A stretch of 64,000 nt of DNA from Lysinibacillus sp. OF-1 (GCF_028356935.1 NZ_CP102798.1:620001-684000); one strand, 5' to 3'. Counted from the first letter of the stretch, positions 1 through 9,014 are shown. Program-made: numbers and translations. Notes: a model not told the origin generated them from the letters alone.

Positions 1-7
1 GGGTAGC

Positions 8-247
8 ATGGAACTGTATGAAGCGATAGGACAAGAAGCATTACTAGGCATTTTATCTCATCTGTTTTTTATTGCTATTACTTTTTACGCATTACAAGCT
101 TTTATGGTGGAGAAACTATTTAAGAAGAATCGAGTATTTCAAATTCAACTTATTTATATTTTACTCAGTATTACGATAGGCTCAGCAGTATCTAATTTCT
201 TTCTCCAAATATCTAGCTGGTCAGGCAAACTTCCCTATTTATTTTAA
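8..247 (+). CDS. ywzB: DUF1146 family membrane protein (YwzB-like)
   Basis: A small 79-residue membrane protein of unknown function. It has two hydrophobic segments, about residues 12-32 and 46-66, and the family-type motif ILSHLFFIAITFYALQA. In B. subtilis ywzB lies between the ATP synthase operon and murAA, and murA follows here, so the synteny supports the call. Only seven bases precede the ATG, so its ribosome binding site is outside the window. The B. subtilis neighbour ywmB is not seen between this gene and murA. Confidence 0.8.
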   Translation: MELYEAIGQEALLGILSHLFFIAITFYALQAFMVEKLFKKNRVFQIQLIYILLSITIGSAVSNFFLQISSWSGKLPYLF

Positions 248-646
248 AGCAATCGTTGTTAAATACTATAAGATTTATGCACCTACATGCTTCAAAGGAC
301 TTTATAATACCATTTGTGTGGCCCTTTGAACTATGTATAAAAATCTTTCGTACCAGTTTTGCCTTGGCATCATTACAGCTTACGATGCGTCTATTATTGG
401 TAAGACGCACGCTAACAAAATATGTACATGATGCATTCATATAGTAAAGGGAATATTTTACTGAATGAAGATAAAATAGGTTTTTTGTGCATATATCTTT
501 GGGTATGTATTGAAAGTGAACGGGTTATTGGTCATTCACAAAAAAAAAATGACAGCGTACAATAAATAAATAGCAAAATATCTAATAATGCCTTAAAATA
601 GTGATTTGGACGCTTGAACGAGCGTTAGAAAAGTTGTACTATAGAG
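248..646. other. gene-free stretch with small inverted repeats
   Basis: I see no supportable gene here. It holds two short inverted repeats. TTCAAAGG at 291-298 pairs with CCTTTGAA at 323-330. TGCGTCT at 386-392 pairs with AGACGCA at 403-409. Neither is followed by a clear T-run. The short open frames across it lack ribosome binding sites. Confidence 0.5.
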
Positions 647-676
647 TTGTTTGTTTACTGATTATGACATTATACT
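647..676 (+). promoter_or_regulatory. candidate sigma-A promoter for murA
   Basis: TTGTTT at 647-652 and TATACT at 671-676 are separated by 18 bp. This would put the transcript start about 50 bp before the GTG of murA. Found by consensus matching only. Confidence 0.45.
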
Positions 677-731
677 TCTTTTTAAAATAAAAATTCGATA
701 GGTTAATAGATTGAATTCGGAGGGACATAGG

Positions 732-2051
732 GTGGATAAAATAATAGTGACTGGCGGCCAAAAACTACAGGGAAAAGTACGTGTAGAGGGCGCAAAAAAT
801 GCAGTGTTACCAATCCTTGCGGCAGCTTTACTTGCTTCAAAAGGAGAAAATGTAATTAAAGAAGTCCCTAATTTAGCAGACGTCTTTACAATAAACGAAG
901 TACTTAAAAGTTTAAACGCAGCAGTTACATATATACCTGAAGATAATGCCGTATATATAGATGCAACTAAAGAACTTTCAAGTGAAGCTCAATTTGAATT
1001 TGTTAGTAAAATGCGTGCATCTATTTTAGTGATGGGTTCTCTACTTGCTCGTAATGGATATGCTCGCGTGGCACTACCAGGAGGCTGTGCAATCGGTTCT
1101 CGTCCAATTGAGTTACACTTAAAGGGCTTCGAAGCTATGGGTGCAAAAATTTCATTTGGTCACGGATATGTAGAGGCAAAAACGGAAGGTCGTTTAAAAG
1201 GGGCTAATGTGTATTTAGATTTCCCTAGTGTTGGTGCTACTGAAAATATTATGACAGCCGCATCTTTAGCAGAAGGGACAACTGTAATTGAAAATGCTGC
1301 GAAGGAGCCCGAAATTGTCGATCTTGCAAACTTCATCAATAGCATGGGCGGTCGTGTAATTGGTGCTGGTACAAATACAATACGTATCGAAGGAGTCGAT
1401 ACATTATATGGAGTAGAGCACCATATTATTCCCGATCGTATTGAGGCTGGTACATTTATGGTGGCAGCAGCTATTACGAAGGGTGATGTAGTCATTGAAA
1501 ATGCTGTTCCTGAGCATATGACAGCTTTAATTGCTAAGATGCGTGAAATGGGTGTAGAGATTACTGAACTGGATGAGGGAATCCGTGTACGTGCTCCTCA
1601 TACATTAAAAGCTGTTGATATTAAAACAATGCCACATCCAGGCTTCCCAACAGATATGCAATCACAAATGATGGCATTAATGTTAACTGCGGAAGGTACG
1701 AGTATTATTACAGAAACGGTATTTGAAAATCGTTTTATGCATGTTGAGGAATTCCGTCGCATGAATGCTGGTGCTAAAATAGAAGGACGTTCTGTGTTTA
1801 TCGAGGGGCCGGTTAATCTTCAGGGAGCTGAAGTAATGGCAACGGATTTACGAGCTGCGGCTGCCCTAATTTTAGCAGGTCTTGTATCTGAAGGAATAAC
1901 ACGTGTGACGAAGCTTCATCATTTAGACCGTGGTTATGTTGATTTCCATGGCAAGCTAGCATCGCTTGGTGCCAACATTGAACGTATTACTGAACTTACT
2001 GAAGAAGTAGTGACAGTTGAAGACACAATAATTGAATTACCTACAAACTAA
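732..2051 (+). CDS. murA: UDP-N-acetylglucosamine 1-carboxyvinyltransferase MurA
   Basis: This enzyme catalyses the first committed step of peptidoglycan synthesis, transferring enolpyruvate from phosphoenolpyruvate to UDP-GlcNAc in the cytoplasm. The product has 439 residues, the usual length. It shows the early GAKNA motif with the catalytic Lys-Asn pair and the active-site loop [10 protein letters not shown], whose Cys is the fosfomycin target. The frame is open from a TTG at 711, but GGAGGG at 719-724 lies 7 nt before the GTG at 732, so GTG 732 is the chosen start. Gene order (ywzB, murA, spoIID) matches the B. subtilis murAA copy. A second MurA elsewhere in the genome would be usual for Firmicutes. 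Confidence 0.97.
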   Translation: MDKIIVTGGQKLQGKVRVEGAKNAVLPILAAALLASKGENVIKEVPNLADVFTINEVLKSLNAAVTYIPEDNAVYIDATKELSSEAQFEFVSKMRASILVMGSLLARNGYARVALPGGCAIGSRPIELHLKGFEAMGAKISFGHGYVEAKTEGRLKGANVYLDFPSVGATENIMTAASLAEGTTVIENAAKEPEIVDLANFINSMGGRVIGAGTNTIRIEGVDTLYGVEHHIIPDRIEAGTFMVAAAITKGDVVIENAVPEHMTALIAKMREMGVEITELDEGIRVRAPHTLKAVDIKTMPHPGFPTDMQSQMMALMLTAEGTSIITETVFENRFMHVEEFRRMNAGAKIEGRSVFIEGPVNLQGAEVMATDLRAAAALILAGLVSEGITRVTKLHHLDRGYVDFHGKLASLGANIERITELTEEVVTVEDTIIELPTN

Positions 2052-2062
2052 ATGGATTTCTC

Positions 2063-2094
2063 AACCCTTTGCTTTTGGAGCAGAGGGTTTTTTG
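2063..2094 (+). terminator. intrinsic terminator after murA
   Basis: AACCCTTTGC at 2063-2072 pairs with GCAGAGGGTT at 2080-2089 (one mismatch) and is followed by a T-rich run. It separates murA from spoIID. Confidence 0.7.
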
Positions 2095-2133
2095 TTTGCT
2101 CATAACTTTAAGAGATCTAGCATATTATTCCTT

Positions 2134-3072
2134 ATGAAAAAATGGATGATTAGTATAGGTGTCATTTGTTTGATTGGAGTATTATACATGCTTCCTGTTA
2201 TAGGGCTTAGTGAAAGACGAGAGGCTGTCAAACCTCCACCTAGTGATGAGAATGCCTGTGAAATATTTATAGAAGTGGAGGGACAAGAGGAAAAAATCCC
2301 TTTGGAAACGTATATTACAGGTGTTGTTGCAGCGGAAATGCCTGTTTCTTTTAAAAAGGAGGCATTGAAAGCCCAAGCGATTGCAGCACGCACATATGCA
2401 CTGAAAACGACAAATTACGGTAAAACTGCAATTGCTCCAACTGTGGCAAGGCAAGTTTTTTATGATGAGGAGCAAAGAAAGGCGAATTGGGCTAGCAATT
2501 TCCTGGGAAATGAAAAGAAAATTGTCGAAGCAATCAATGAAACGAAAGGACAAGTTCTTCTTTATAATAAGGAACTAATTACAGCCATGTTTCACTCGAC
2601 AAGCAATGGTAAAACAGAAAGTGCCTTTGGCTATAGTGGGAATGATATTCCATATTTGAAAAGTGTTGCAAGTATCTCAGATCAAGCATCACCGAAGTTT
2701 GAGGCTCAGCAAGAATGGACATTAGCACAATGGAATAAGTTGTGGCCTGTACAGTGGCAAGCTAGTGATTTTAATCGTATCCAGCTATTTTACAATGAGT
2801 CAGGGCGAGTAGAGCGTTTACAGTTAGGGAGCAATGTCTGGACTGGTAGAGAGGTTAGAACACTTCTTGGCATACCATCAACTGATTTTACAATTGTCTA
2901 TGACGCGAAGACAAGAAAGGTCCATGTGACAACCCAAGGTTATGGTCATGGCGTGGGCATGAGTCAATATGGCGCTGAGGCAATGGCAAACGAAGGGAAA
3001 ACGGCTGCCGAAATTTTACACTATTATTATCAAGATATTGAAATAAAAAAAATAGATGCATGTTTAAAATAA
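2134..3072 (+). CDS. spoIID: stage II sporulation protein D (lytic transglycosylase)
   Basis: SpoIID is the glycan-cleaving enzyme of the DMP (SpoIID-SpoIIM-SpoIIP) engulfment machine in the mother-cell membrane. The 312-residue product starts with one N-terminal membrane anchor, about residues 5-23, followed by the SpoIID domain. That domain includes the AAEMP segment carrying the family catalytic Glu and the C-terminal YGHGVGMSQYGA signature. An open frame extends upstream into murA, but ATG 2134 gives the expected short cytoplasmic tail. The ribosome binding site is weak, and ATG 2146 is a possible alternative. Transcription by sigma-E is known for the family; I could not define the promoter. 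Confidence 0.95.
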   Translation: MKKWMISIGVICLIGVLYMLPVIGLSERREAVKPPPSDENACEIFIEVEGQEEKIPLETYITGVVAAEMPVSFKKEALKAQAIAARTYALKTTNYGKTAIAPTVARQVFYDEEQRKANWASNFLGNEKKIVEAINETKGQVLLYNKELITAMFHSTSNGKTESAFGYSGNDIPYLKSVASISDQASPKFEAQQEWTLAQWNKLWPVQWQASDFNRIQLFYNESGRVERLQLGSNVWTGREVRTLLGIPSTDFTIVYDAKTRKVHVTTQGYGHGVGMSQYGAEAMANEGKTAAEILHYYYQDIEIKKIDACLK

Positions 3073-3075
3073 CTT

Positions 3076-3098
3076 CTAGTTGTTCACACTGCAACTAG
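3076..3098 (+). promoter_or_regulatory. stem-loop abutting the spoIIQ ribosome binding site
   Basis: CTAGTTG at 3076-3082 pairs exactly with CAACTAG at 3092-3098 around a 9-nt loop. The right arm runs directly into the GAGGTG ribosome binding site of spoIIQ (3098-3103), sharing one G. There is no T-run after it, so it is not a simple terminator. It could mask translation of read-through mRNA from spoIID. Confidence 0.5.
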
Positions 3099-3109
3099 AG
3101 GTGATGAAA

Positions 3110-3787
3110 ATGAGAGAGGATAAAAACAATAAAACTTCTCAAAACCAAAATCCAAATCAAAAGGAAAATGGTCAATTACAAAAGAAACCTTGGTTTTGGC
3201 CAGCAGTTTACACAGGTGGTGCACTAGTTCTAGCAGGATTGTTATTTGGTTACAATAGTCTCGTATCAAAAGTAGAAGAGGCTCCTTTACCAGATTTAGC
3301 GGAAGTTGATCCAGGTCCTGTAGTAGAAACAAATGCACGTACTGAAAACATGAAGTACCCATTCAAAGAAGAGAGTCTTAGTAAAGTACAAGTTTTACAA
3401 GAGTTCTACGAGTTAGAGGCAAATGAAGAGTCCCGTGAAAATGCACTAATGGTATTTAATCAAACATTTACAACGTCTTCTGGTATCTCTATCGCTATGA
3501 ATGGTGAAGAATTTGAAGTACTAGCTGCTATGAGTGGTAAAGTACTAGAGGTAAAACTAGACGCATTTACAGGCAATAAGATTGTAATTGAGCATCCAAA
3601 CGGTATGCAAACACATTATAGCTCTGTAAAGGATATCGCTGTTAAAGAAGGCGATGAGGTTACACAAGGTCAGGCATTAGGAAAAGCAACTGATAACGAG
3701 TGGAATCAAGCGGCTGGCGTCCACATGCATTTCGAAGTTCTTGAAGACGGAAAATATATTAATCCGAAAAAATTACTAGCTTTTTAA
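3110..3787 (+). CDS. spoIIQ: stage II sporulation protein Q (LytM-like, probably non-catalytic)
   Basis: SpoIIQ is the forespore membrane protein that binds SpoIIIAH across the intermembrane space during engulfment and holds the feeding-tube complex. The 225-residue product has a basic cytoplasmic tail, one membrane segment (about 32-52) and a LytM/M23 fold. The HMHFE element (HxH ligands) is present, but the first LytM motif reads SGISIAM, without the His and Asp zinc ligands. This resembles the degenerate Bacillus SpoIIQ rather than the catalytic clostridial form. ATG 3110 was chosen over GTG 3101 and ATG 3104 because GAGGTG at 3098-3103 gives correct spacing. Family knowledge predicts sigma-F control; no promoter was recognised. 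Confidence 0.93.
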   Translation: MREDKNNKTSQNQNPNQKENGQLQKKPWFWPAVYTGGALVLAGLLFGYNSLVSKVEEAPLPDLAEVDPGPVVETNARTENMKYPFKEESLSKVQVLQEFYELEANEESRENALMVFNQTFTTSSGISIAMNGEEFEVLAAMSGKVLEVKLDAFTGNKIVIEHPNGMQTHYSSVKDIAVKEGDEVTQGQALGKATDNEWNQAAGVHMHFEVLEDGKYINPKKLLAF

Positions 3788-3803
3788 TTCGAAAAGCTAG
3801 TAA
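3773..3803 (+). terminator. stem-loop over the spoIIQ stop codon
   Basis: TTACTAGCTTTT at 3773-3784 pairs exactly with AAAAGCTAGTAA at 3792-3803, with the spoIIQ TAA in the loop. A second hairpin follows, GCATTTT at 3818-3824 with AAAATGC at 3831-3837. Neither has a strong T-run, so termination is likely but not certain. Confidence 0.45.
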
Positions 3804-3943
3804 CGCATAAAAAGTCAGCATTTTATCAGGAAAATGCAAAAAATGTTCTGAATAGCTTTGTCCTTACATAAGGTGAAGAAATGCGCAAATGTGCATCTGA
3901 TTGCCAAAGCATTTTGTGAAATTGTGTGGAAAGGACGAAGAAA

Positions 3944-4204
3944 GTGCATGAGCACATTCGGAAGCGCTGCATACGCCTCGGTGAATTACTGATTGAGACG
4001 CGTGAGACTGTGCGTGTCCTCGCGAAAATGACTGGTTATTCAAAAAGTACGGTGCACAAGGATTTAACAGAGCGATTACCAACAATTCATGAAGGATTAG
4101 CTGACCAAGTGAAAGAAATACTCGCCTACCATAAGGCCGTACGTCATATTCGTGGAGGAGAAGCAACGAAAAACAAGTGGAAAGAGAGAGCGAGTCAAGA
4201 CTGA
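3944..4204 (+). CDS. spoIIID: sporulation transcriptional regulator SpoIIID
   Basis: SpoIIID is the small mother-cell DNA-binding protein that activates and represses sigma-E genes and helps switch to sigma-K. The 86-residue product has the helix-turn-helix with the near-invariant GYSKSTVHKDLTERLP and the C-terminal basic segment IRGGEATKNK seen in B. subtilis SpoIIID. The frame opens at GTG 3926, but GTG 3944 aligns with the B. subtilis N-terminus and has AAAGGA at 3930-3935 at good spacing. It sits between spoIIQ and mbl as in B. subtilis. Confidence 0.95.
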   Translation: MHEHIRKRCIRLGELLIETRETVRVLAKMTGYSKSTVHKDLTERLPTIHEGLADQVKEILAYHKAVRHIRGGEATKNKWKERASQD

Positions 4205-4413
4205 TTCGTTCTTTTTTATTGTCTTGGAAATGTATTTATGACGAATTCTATGGAATAGTAATTCTATATTATAGCCGTTCATAACCTGAAAAGAAAACAG
4301 TCCCATTCACTAAATTTAGGTGAAATTACCAATAGAATATGATAAAATATTCTAGATAAAGAGATAAAATGAACGTTATGTAGTTGGAACTGGCGGGAAG
4401 GAGAAATTATAGA

Positions 4414-5409
4414 ATGTTTTCGAAAGATATTGGCATTGACTTAGGAACTGCGAACGTATTAATCCACGTTAAAGGTAAAGGAATCGTCCTAAATGAACCA
4501 TCTGTGGTGGCGATTGACAAAAAGACAAACAAAGTATTAGCGGTAGGGGAAGAAGCTCGCCAAATGGTAGGGAGAACGCCAGGTAATATTACAGCAATTC
4601 GCCCACTAAGAGATGGAGTCATTGCAGATTTTGATGTGACAGAGGCGATGTTAAGACATTTCATCAATAAATTAAATGTAAAAGGATTTTTGGCGAAGCC
4701 ACGAATTTTAATTTGCTGTCCAACGAACATCACAAGTGTTGAGCAAAAAGCAATCCGTGAAGCCGCAGAAAAATCTGGCGGTAAAAAGGTATATTTAGAG
4801 GAAGAACCAAAAGTAGCTGCTATCGGTGCAGGTATGGATATCTTCCAACCAAGTGGTAATATGGTAGTCGATATAGGTGGCGGAACAACAGATATCGCAG
4901 TTCTATCAATGGGTGATATTGTAACAAGTGAATCCATTAAAGTAGCAGGAGATGTGTTTGATAACGACATTTTGCAATATATTAAAAAAGAATATAAATT
5001 GCTAATTGGTGAACGTACAGCAGAAGCAATCAAGATGACAATTGGTACGGTTTTCAAAGGTAGCCGCAACGATACAATGGATATTCGTGGTCGTGACATG
5101 GTAACAGGTTTACCACGTACTATTACAATTCATTCCGAGGAAATTGAACGAGCATTGCACGAGTCTGTAGCGATGATTGTCCAATCAGCAAAAAATGTCT
5201 TAGAAAAAACACCACCTGAGCTATCAGCCGATATCATTGACCGTGGCGTTATTATTACGGGTGGCGGTGCACTATTACATGGAATGGATCAGCTATTAAT
5301 AGAAGAGTTAAAGGTACCTGTCTTCGTTGCAGAGAGACCTATGGATTGTGTAGCAATTGGTACGGGAATAATGCTAGAAAACATTGATCGTGTGCCAGCA
5401 TCCTTATAA
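4414..5409 (+). CDS. mbl: actin-like cell-shape protein Mbl
   Basis: A MreB-family bacterial actin that guides lateral wall synthesis under the membrane. The 331-residue product shows the phosphate-1 loop DIGIDLGTANVLI, the phosphate-2 region VVDIGGGTTDIAVLS and the adenosine motif GVIITGGGALLHG. Residues match Mbl better than MreB or MreBH, for example HVKGKGIVLNEPSVVA and the NVKGF segment near residue 88. Position after spoIIID and before flhO matches B. subtilis mbl. The start is ATG 4414, with AAGGAG at 4398-4403 about 10 nt upstream. Confidence 0.95.
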   Translation: MFSKDIGIDLGTANVLIHVKGKGIVLNEPSVVAIDKKTNKVLAVGEEARQMVGRTPGNITAIRPLRDGVIADFDVTEAMLRHFINKLNVKGFLAKPRILICCPTNITSVEQKAIREAAEKSGGKKVYLEEEPKVAAIGAGMDIFQPSGNMVVDIGGGTTDIAVLSMGDIVTSESIKVAGDVFDNDILQYIKKEYKLLIGERTAEAIKMTIGTVFKGSRNDTMDIRGRDMVTGLPRTITIHSEEIERALHESVAMIVQSAKNVLEKTPPELSADIIDRGVIITGGGALLHGMDQLLIEELKVPVFVAERPMDCVAIGTGIMLENIDRVPASL

Positions 5410-5430
5410 AAATAAAATGAGGTGATTTCT

Positions 5431-6264
5431 TTGTTTAAAGGGTTTTATACAGTTGCAACAGGTATGATCACGCAACAAAGAAGAACAGAATTACTAACAA
5501 ATAATTTATCAAATGCGAATACACCAGGATTTAAAGCAGATCAATCAACTATTCGCTCATTTCCAGACATGCTAATGTCTAGTATTGGTAAAACAAATGC
5601 TCCCGCCAATCAACAAGCAGGCGCTGAATATATGAGTCAAGTAGGAGCTTTAAATACAGGAACATATTTACAAGAAACATTGCCAAATTACATACAAGGC
5701 CAAATCTATAGCACTGATTTTACAACAGATATGGCGCTAATTGATGGAAACTTACCACAAAACGAAGATGGGATTACGGGGTCAATTTTCTTCCGTCTAG
5801 AACATCCAGCTGGTGGTGAGGCCTATACACGTAATGGTAATTTCACATTAGATGGTCAAGGCCATTTAGTAAACGGGCAGGGTCTATACGTACTCAATGA
5901 TGCAGGACAACGTATCCAGCTTCCAAACGATGATTTTCGCCTCGATGAAAATGGAGCCATTTTTGTAAACGATCAGCAAGTAGCACGAGTTGGCGTATCA
6001 TATGCTGCTAATCCGAACATGCTACGTAAACAGGATAATGGTCTTATTCGTACGGAAAATGGTGAGAACTTACCAACAGCCTATGGTGCGAATGGCGTTT
6101 CCTTTACGCTACGTCAAAACTTTTTAGAAGGTTCAAACGTAGATTCTGGTCGCACAATGACAGATTTAATGACAGCCTACCGAGCATTCGAAGCAAATCA
6201 AAAAGTATTACAAGCTTATGATCGCAGCATGGAAAAGGCAGTGAATGAAATCGGGAAAATCTAA
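5431..6264 (+). CDS. flhO: flagellar basal-body rod protein FlhO
   Basis: A rod/hook-family protein of the axial flagellar structure, paralogous to FlgG/FlgF, exported by the flagellar type III system. The 277-residue product has the N-terminal rod motif (LTNNLSNANTPGFKAD, residues 23-38) and the conserved C-terminal helix (MTDLMTAYRAFEANQKVLQAYDRS). TTG 5431 is the likely start because GAGGTGAT at 5419-5426 precedes it closely and the resulting MFKGFYTV aligns with B. subtilis FlhO. It lies between mbl and flhP, 25 bp before flhP, and is presumably co-transcribed with it. Confidence 0.92.
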   Translation: MFKGFYTVATGMITQQRRTELLTNNLSNANTPGFKADQSTIRSFPDMLMSSIGKTNAPANQQAGAEYMSQVGALNTGTYLQETLPNYIQGQIYSTDFTTDMALIDGNLPQNEDGITGSIFFRLEHPAGGEAYTRNGNFTLDGQGHLVNGQGLYVLNDAGQRIQLPNDDFRLDENGAIFVNDQQVARVGVSYAANPNMLRKQDNGLIRTENGENLPTAYGANGVSFTLRQNFLEGSNVDSGRTMTDLMTAYRAFEANQKVLQAYDRSMEKAVNEIGKI

Positions 6265-6289
6265 CGGGCGAACAGGAGGCGTTTTATAA

Positions 6290-7129
6290 ATGCTACGTAC
6301 AATGATGACAGCAACGAACACAATGGGTCAATTACAAAATAAACTAGATACAATTAGTAATAATATTGCTAATAGTAGTACAACCGGTTATAAAACGAAG
6401 GAAGCATCCTTCAATGAACTACTTTATCAGCAATTTAACAATGATAAGCAGGACCGAGCTGAACGCCAAACACCAGTTGGTATTCGCTATGGATCTGGTG
6501 CCATGCTTGGACAAATTAAATCCAATGAAAAGCAAGGCTCATTACAAACAACGAATCGAGATTTAGACTTTGCTTTCACAAAAGCAAAACAATATTTCAA
6601 TATTTTAATGCCAAATGGTGAAAATGGAACTGAAACAGTGTATACTCGACAAGGTGACTTTTATTTATCTCCGTTGAATAACGGAACAGTAATGCTCGTA
6701 ACGGCAGAGGGTTATCCCGTAGCCAATGCAGCAGGACAAGCTATTACATTACCAGATACTGTTCAAAAGTTTGCCGTTCGAGATGGTGGTGTTTTAGAAG
6801 CATCTTATCCAAATGGTGATATCATTCGTACGGATTTAGCTGTAACAGAATTCCAAAAACCACAATTAATGGAACATGTTTCTGGTTCTTATGTTGGTTT
6901 ACCAGACAATCTAGCTGAACTTGGCTTTACACAAGCGGAAGTTCTGACAGAGCTTGTGGGTGCGAACCGTCAGCAAATTGGCATGCAAAGTGGTACACTA
7001 GAAATGTCCAATGTAAACCTCTCAAAGGAAATGACAGAACTAATACAAACTCAACGTTCTTATCAGTTCAATGCAAGAGCGGTTACATTAGCAGATCAAA
7101 TGCTAGGACTAATTAACGGCATTCGATAA
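6290..7129 (+). CDS. flhP: flagellar basal-body rod protein FlhP
   Basis: Second rod/hook-family protein of the flhO-flhP pair. The 279-residue product has the N-terminal signature KLDTISNNIANSSTTGYKT and the C-terminal segment VNLSKEMTELIQTQRSYQFNARAV found in the FlgG/FlgF/FlhP group. AGGAGG at 6274-6279 precedes ATG 6290. Family members make the distal rod; FlhO and FlhP are both needed for hook-filament assembly in B. subtilis. Confidence 0.92.
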   Translation: MLRTMMTATNTMGQLQNKLDTISNNIANSSTTGYKTKEASFNELLYQQFNNDKQDRAERQTPVGIRYGSGAMLGQIKSNEKQGSLQTTNRDLDFAFTKAKQYFNILMPNGENGTETVYTRQGDFYLSPLNNGTVMLVTAEGYPVANAAGQAITLPDTVQKFAVRDGGVLEASYPNGDIIRTDLAVTEFQKPQLMEHVSGSYVGLPDNLAELGFTQAEVLTELVGANRQQIGMQSGTLEMSNVNLSKEMTELIQTQRSYQFNARAVTLADQMLGLINGIR

Positions 7130-7176
7130 AAAGTCATCCAAAAACACATAGTTAGGAATGAAGAGGAGTACAATCT

Positions 7177-7461
7177 ATGACAAACGATTCACGTCGACGT
7201 TCTGTGCCGACACAAGAAACCGATACGCAACCAGAAAAGAAAGAACGCCGCTCAAATGGAGAGCAACGCGAGGTTCGCTGGGTGCAAATCCGACTGATTC
7301 CGATTTGGTTACGCATTGTAATTGTTCTCGTCTTAGTCGTTGCTGCCGCAGCATTAGGCGCAATGTTTGGCTTCAGTGTGATTGGAGAAGGCAATGCTAT
7401 GGATATTTTTAAAAGGGACACATGGCAGCATATATTTGATATTATGAACGGTAAAGAATAG
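7177..7461 (+). CDS. EpuA-like small membrane protein (DNA-directed RNA polymerase subunit beta family name)
   Basis: A 94-residue protein with a charged N-terminus of about 35 residues, the motif VRWVQIRLIPIWLRI, one strong membrane segment (about 45-70) and a short tail. This layout fits the EpuA family, which databases label RNA polymerase subunit beta although a polymerase role is not established. GAGGAG at 7163-7168 sits 8 nt before ATG 7177. It lies between flhP and fabZ. Confidence 0.75.
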   Translation: MTNDSRRRSVPTQETDTQPEKKERRSNGEQREVRWVQIRLIPIWLRIVIVLVLVVAAAALGAMFGFSVIGEGNAMDIFKRDTWQHIFDIMNGKE

Positions 7462-7516
7462 CAATATTCTTTACCTTACTTTGTGTATACATACTTAATT
7501 TCGAGGGGGAAATTAC

Positions 7517-7960
7517 ATGTTAACAGCAGAACAAATTCAAGCAATTTTACCACATCGCTATCCTTTTTTATTCGTTGATCGCATTGTTGAATTAGATGAA
7601 GGTAAACGCGCAGTAGGTTTAAAAAATGTTTCGATCAATGAAAACTTCTTTAATGGACACTTCCCAGGCTATCCTGTAATGCCAGGTGTATTAATTGTAG
7701 AGGCATTAGCACAAGTGGGTGGAGTCGCTTTATTAAATGCAGAAGAATTCAAGGGACGTTTAGCCTTTTTAACAGGTGTGGATAATTGTCGTTTCAAGCG
7801 TCAAGTAGTTCCTGGCGACCAACTTAAATTGGAAGTAGAATTTGTTAAACTTCGTGGCGCAATGGGTAAAGGTCATGGTATAGCGACTGTAGATGGAGAA
7901 CTTGTATGTGAAGCCGATATTCTATTTGCGATTGGACCTGAACAGCCTAAACAAGCCTAA
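7517..7960 (+). CDS. fabZ: 3-hydroxyacyl-ACP dehydratase FabZ
   Basis: Dehydrates 3-hydroxyacyl-ACP to trans-2-enoyl-ACP in type II fatty acid synthesis in the cytoplasm. The 147-residue hot-dog-fold protein has [16 protein letters not shown] at the N-terminus and the catalytic His48 and Glu62 in [20 protein letters not shown]. The length is normal. The ribosome binding site GAGGGGG lies a few bases before ATG 7517. This is ywpB in the B. subtilis order. Confidence 0.97.
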   Translation: MLTAEQIQAILPHRYPFLFVDRIVELDEGKRAVGLKNVSINENFFNGHFPGYPVMPGVLIVEALAQVGGVALLNAEEFKGRLAFLTGVDNCRFKRQVVPGDQLKLEVEFVKLRGAMGKGHGIATVDGELVCEADILFAIGPEQPKQA

Positions 7961-8107
7961 TTTGCATTTGTAGACCAAAAGATATAAAATAGATAAAGTC
8001 AAGTTAAAAGTTGATTAGTAGGTTCTTAAATTGCAGTGGCGAAAAAGCGTTTGGGAATTGAAATAGATGTAATTTTTAGGTTTTACAAACGTAGGAGGAT
8101 TATTAAG

Positions 8108-8491
8108 ATGTATAAGGAATTGTCTTCAGGTATTAAAATTAGCATTACTCGTTCGATTTCGACATCTTTTGAAGCATACTTAGCAAGTATTGGTTGGGAT
8201 GAAGAACGCTTTTCTATGGAAGACTTCATTGCAAGCTGGCAGACTTATTTTCAGGAGAATGCCGCATGGATCGAAAAAATCCCTGCTGATATATTGTTGA
8301 GTGCACAGTTTCATGAAGAGATGGCACAAAAAATCGATGAGGTCATTGCTAAAATTTTAAATGAAGAACCAACAGCGCAGCAGATCGAAACAATCGAGGC
8401 ATTGCAAAAAGAGCTAGGCACAAACTATAGCTATGACTGTAAAGCAGAAGCAGCATACATTGAACAAGTATTAAAAGAAAAACAAAAATAG
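8108..8491 (+). CDS. conserved-looking protein of unknown function
   Basis: A 127-residue, mostly acidic and helical protein with no signal peptide or membrane segment; I do not recognise the family. It begins MYKELSSGIKISITRSIS and contains a WDEERFSMEDFIASWQTYF segment. The frame is open from 8036, but AGGAGGAT at 8093-8100 fixes the start at ATG 8108. It sits alone between fabZ and a lipoprotein gene. The strong ribosome binding site and protein-like composition support a real gene. Confidence 0.7.
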   Translation: MYKELSSGIKISITRSISTSFEAYLASIGWDEERFSMEDFIASWQTYFQENAAWIEKIPADILLSAQFHEEMAQKIDEVIAKILNEEPTAQQIETIEALQKELGTNYSYDCKAEAAYIEQVLKEKQK

Positions 8492-8532
8492 TTTGTACAA
8501 ATATCGGATAGTTCCCTCCTTTCCCGGGCAAT

Positions 8533-8575
8533 CTATGTAGGATCACAAATACACACGATGTATTTGCTGACATAG
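8533..8575 (+). promoter_or_regulatory. two-tier hairpin upstream of the lipoprotein gene
   Basis: The inner stem pairs CAAATACA (8546-8553) with TGTATTTG (8559-8566). The outer stem pairs CTATGT (8533-8538) with ACATAG (8570-8575). The structure ends about 10 nt before the AAAGGAGG ribosome binding site of the lipoprotein gene. It could be a weak terminator of the upstream gene or a leader element. Confidence 0.45.
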
Positions 8576-8600
8576 TACCCAAGAAAGGAGGTTTTTTACT

Positions 8601-9011
8601 ATGTGGAAAATGTCATTTTTAACCATTATTCTTGCAACTGTATTCCTTGGAGGATGTAACTGGGGAAATAATGCAGTCGAAGATCACCCTGTTCGAGACG
8701 TCGAAAATGACGTTCGTCGTGGTGTAGACAATGTGGAAGATGCATTAGACCCGAATAATCGTGACGATGCATACGATCGCAACGTAGATGGTACTAACCG
8801 AGGTACTGTTAACGAAAATACAACATTGCCTGAAGCGACAACACCTGGATCAAATGCCGATATCAACAGCACAAACGGCTATGACAACGTACCAAATGCT
8901 AATGGTGTAAACGGTGTTGAACGTAATGACAACGTAAACAATAATAATGATATTGTCGACGATAAAGTCAAAGACACTGAAAAGTACCGTGATGGTATGA
9001 ACAACCGATAA
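8601..9011 (+). CDS. Asn/Asp-rich lipoprotein
   Basis: A 136-residue exported lipoprotein of unknown role. Residues 1-19 are a signal peptide ending in a lipobox (FLGGC, lipidated Cys19). The mature part is low-complexity and rich in Asn, Asp and Val, with RDVENDVRRGVDNVEDALD as its only heptad-like stretch. Such composition is common in spore or envelope lipoproteins of Bacillaceae, but I cannot assign a family. AAAGGAGG precedes ATG 8601, and a strong terminator follows at once, so it is a single-gene unit. Confidence 0.75.
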   Translation: MWKMSFLTIILATVFLGGCNWGNNAVEDHPVRDVENDVRRGVDNVEDALDPNNRDDAYDRNVDGTNRGTVNENTTLPEATTPGSNADINSTNGYDNVPNANGVNGVERNDNVNNNNDIVDDKVKDTEKYRDGMNNR

Positions 9012-9014
9012 CAT

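Noticed and set aside
256-444. 62-codon plus-strand ORF
   Set aside because: No ribosome binding site, unnatural composition, and overlap with hairpins.
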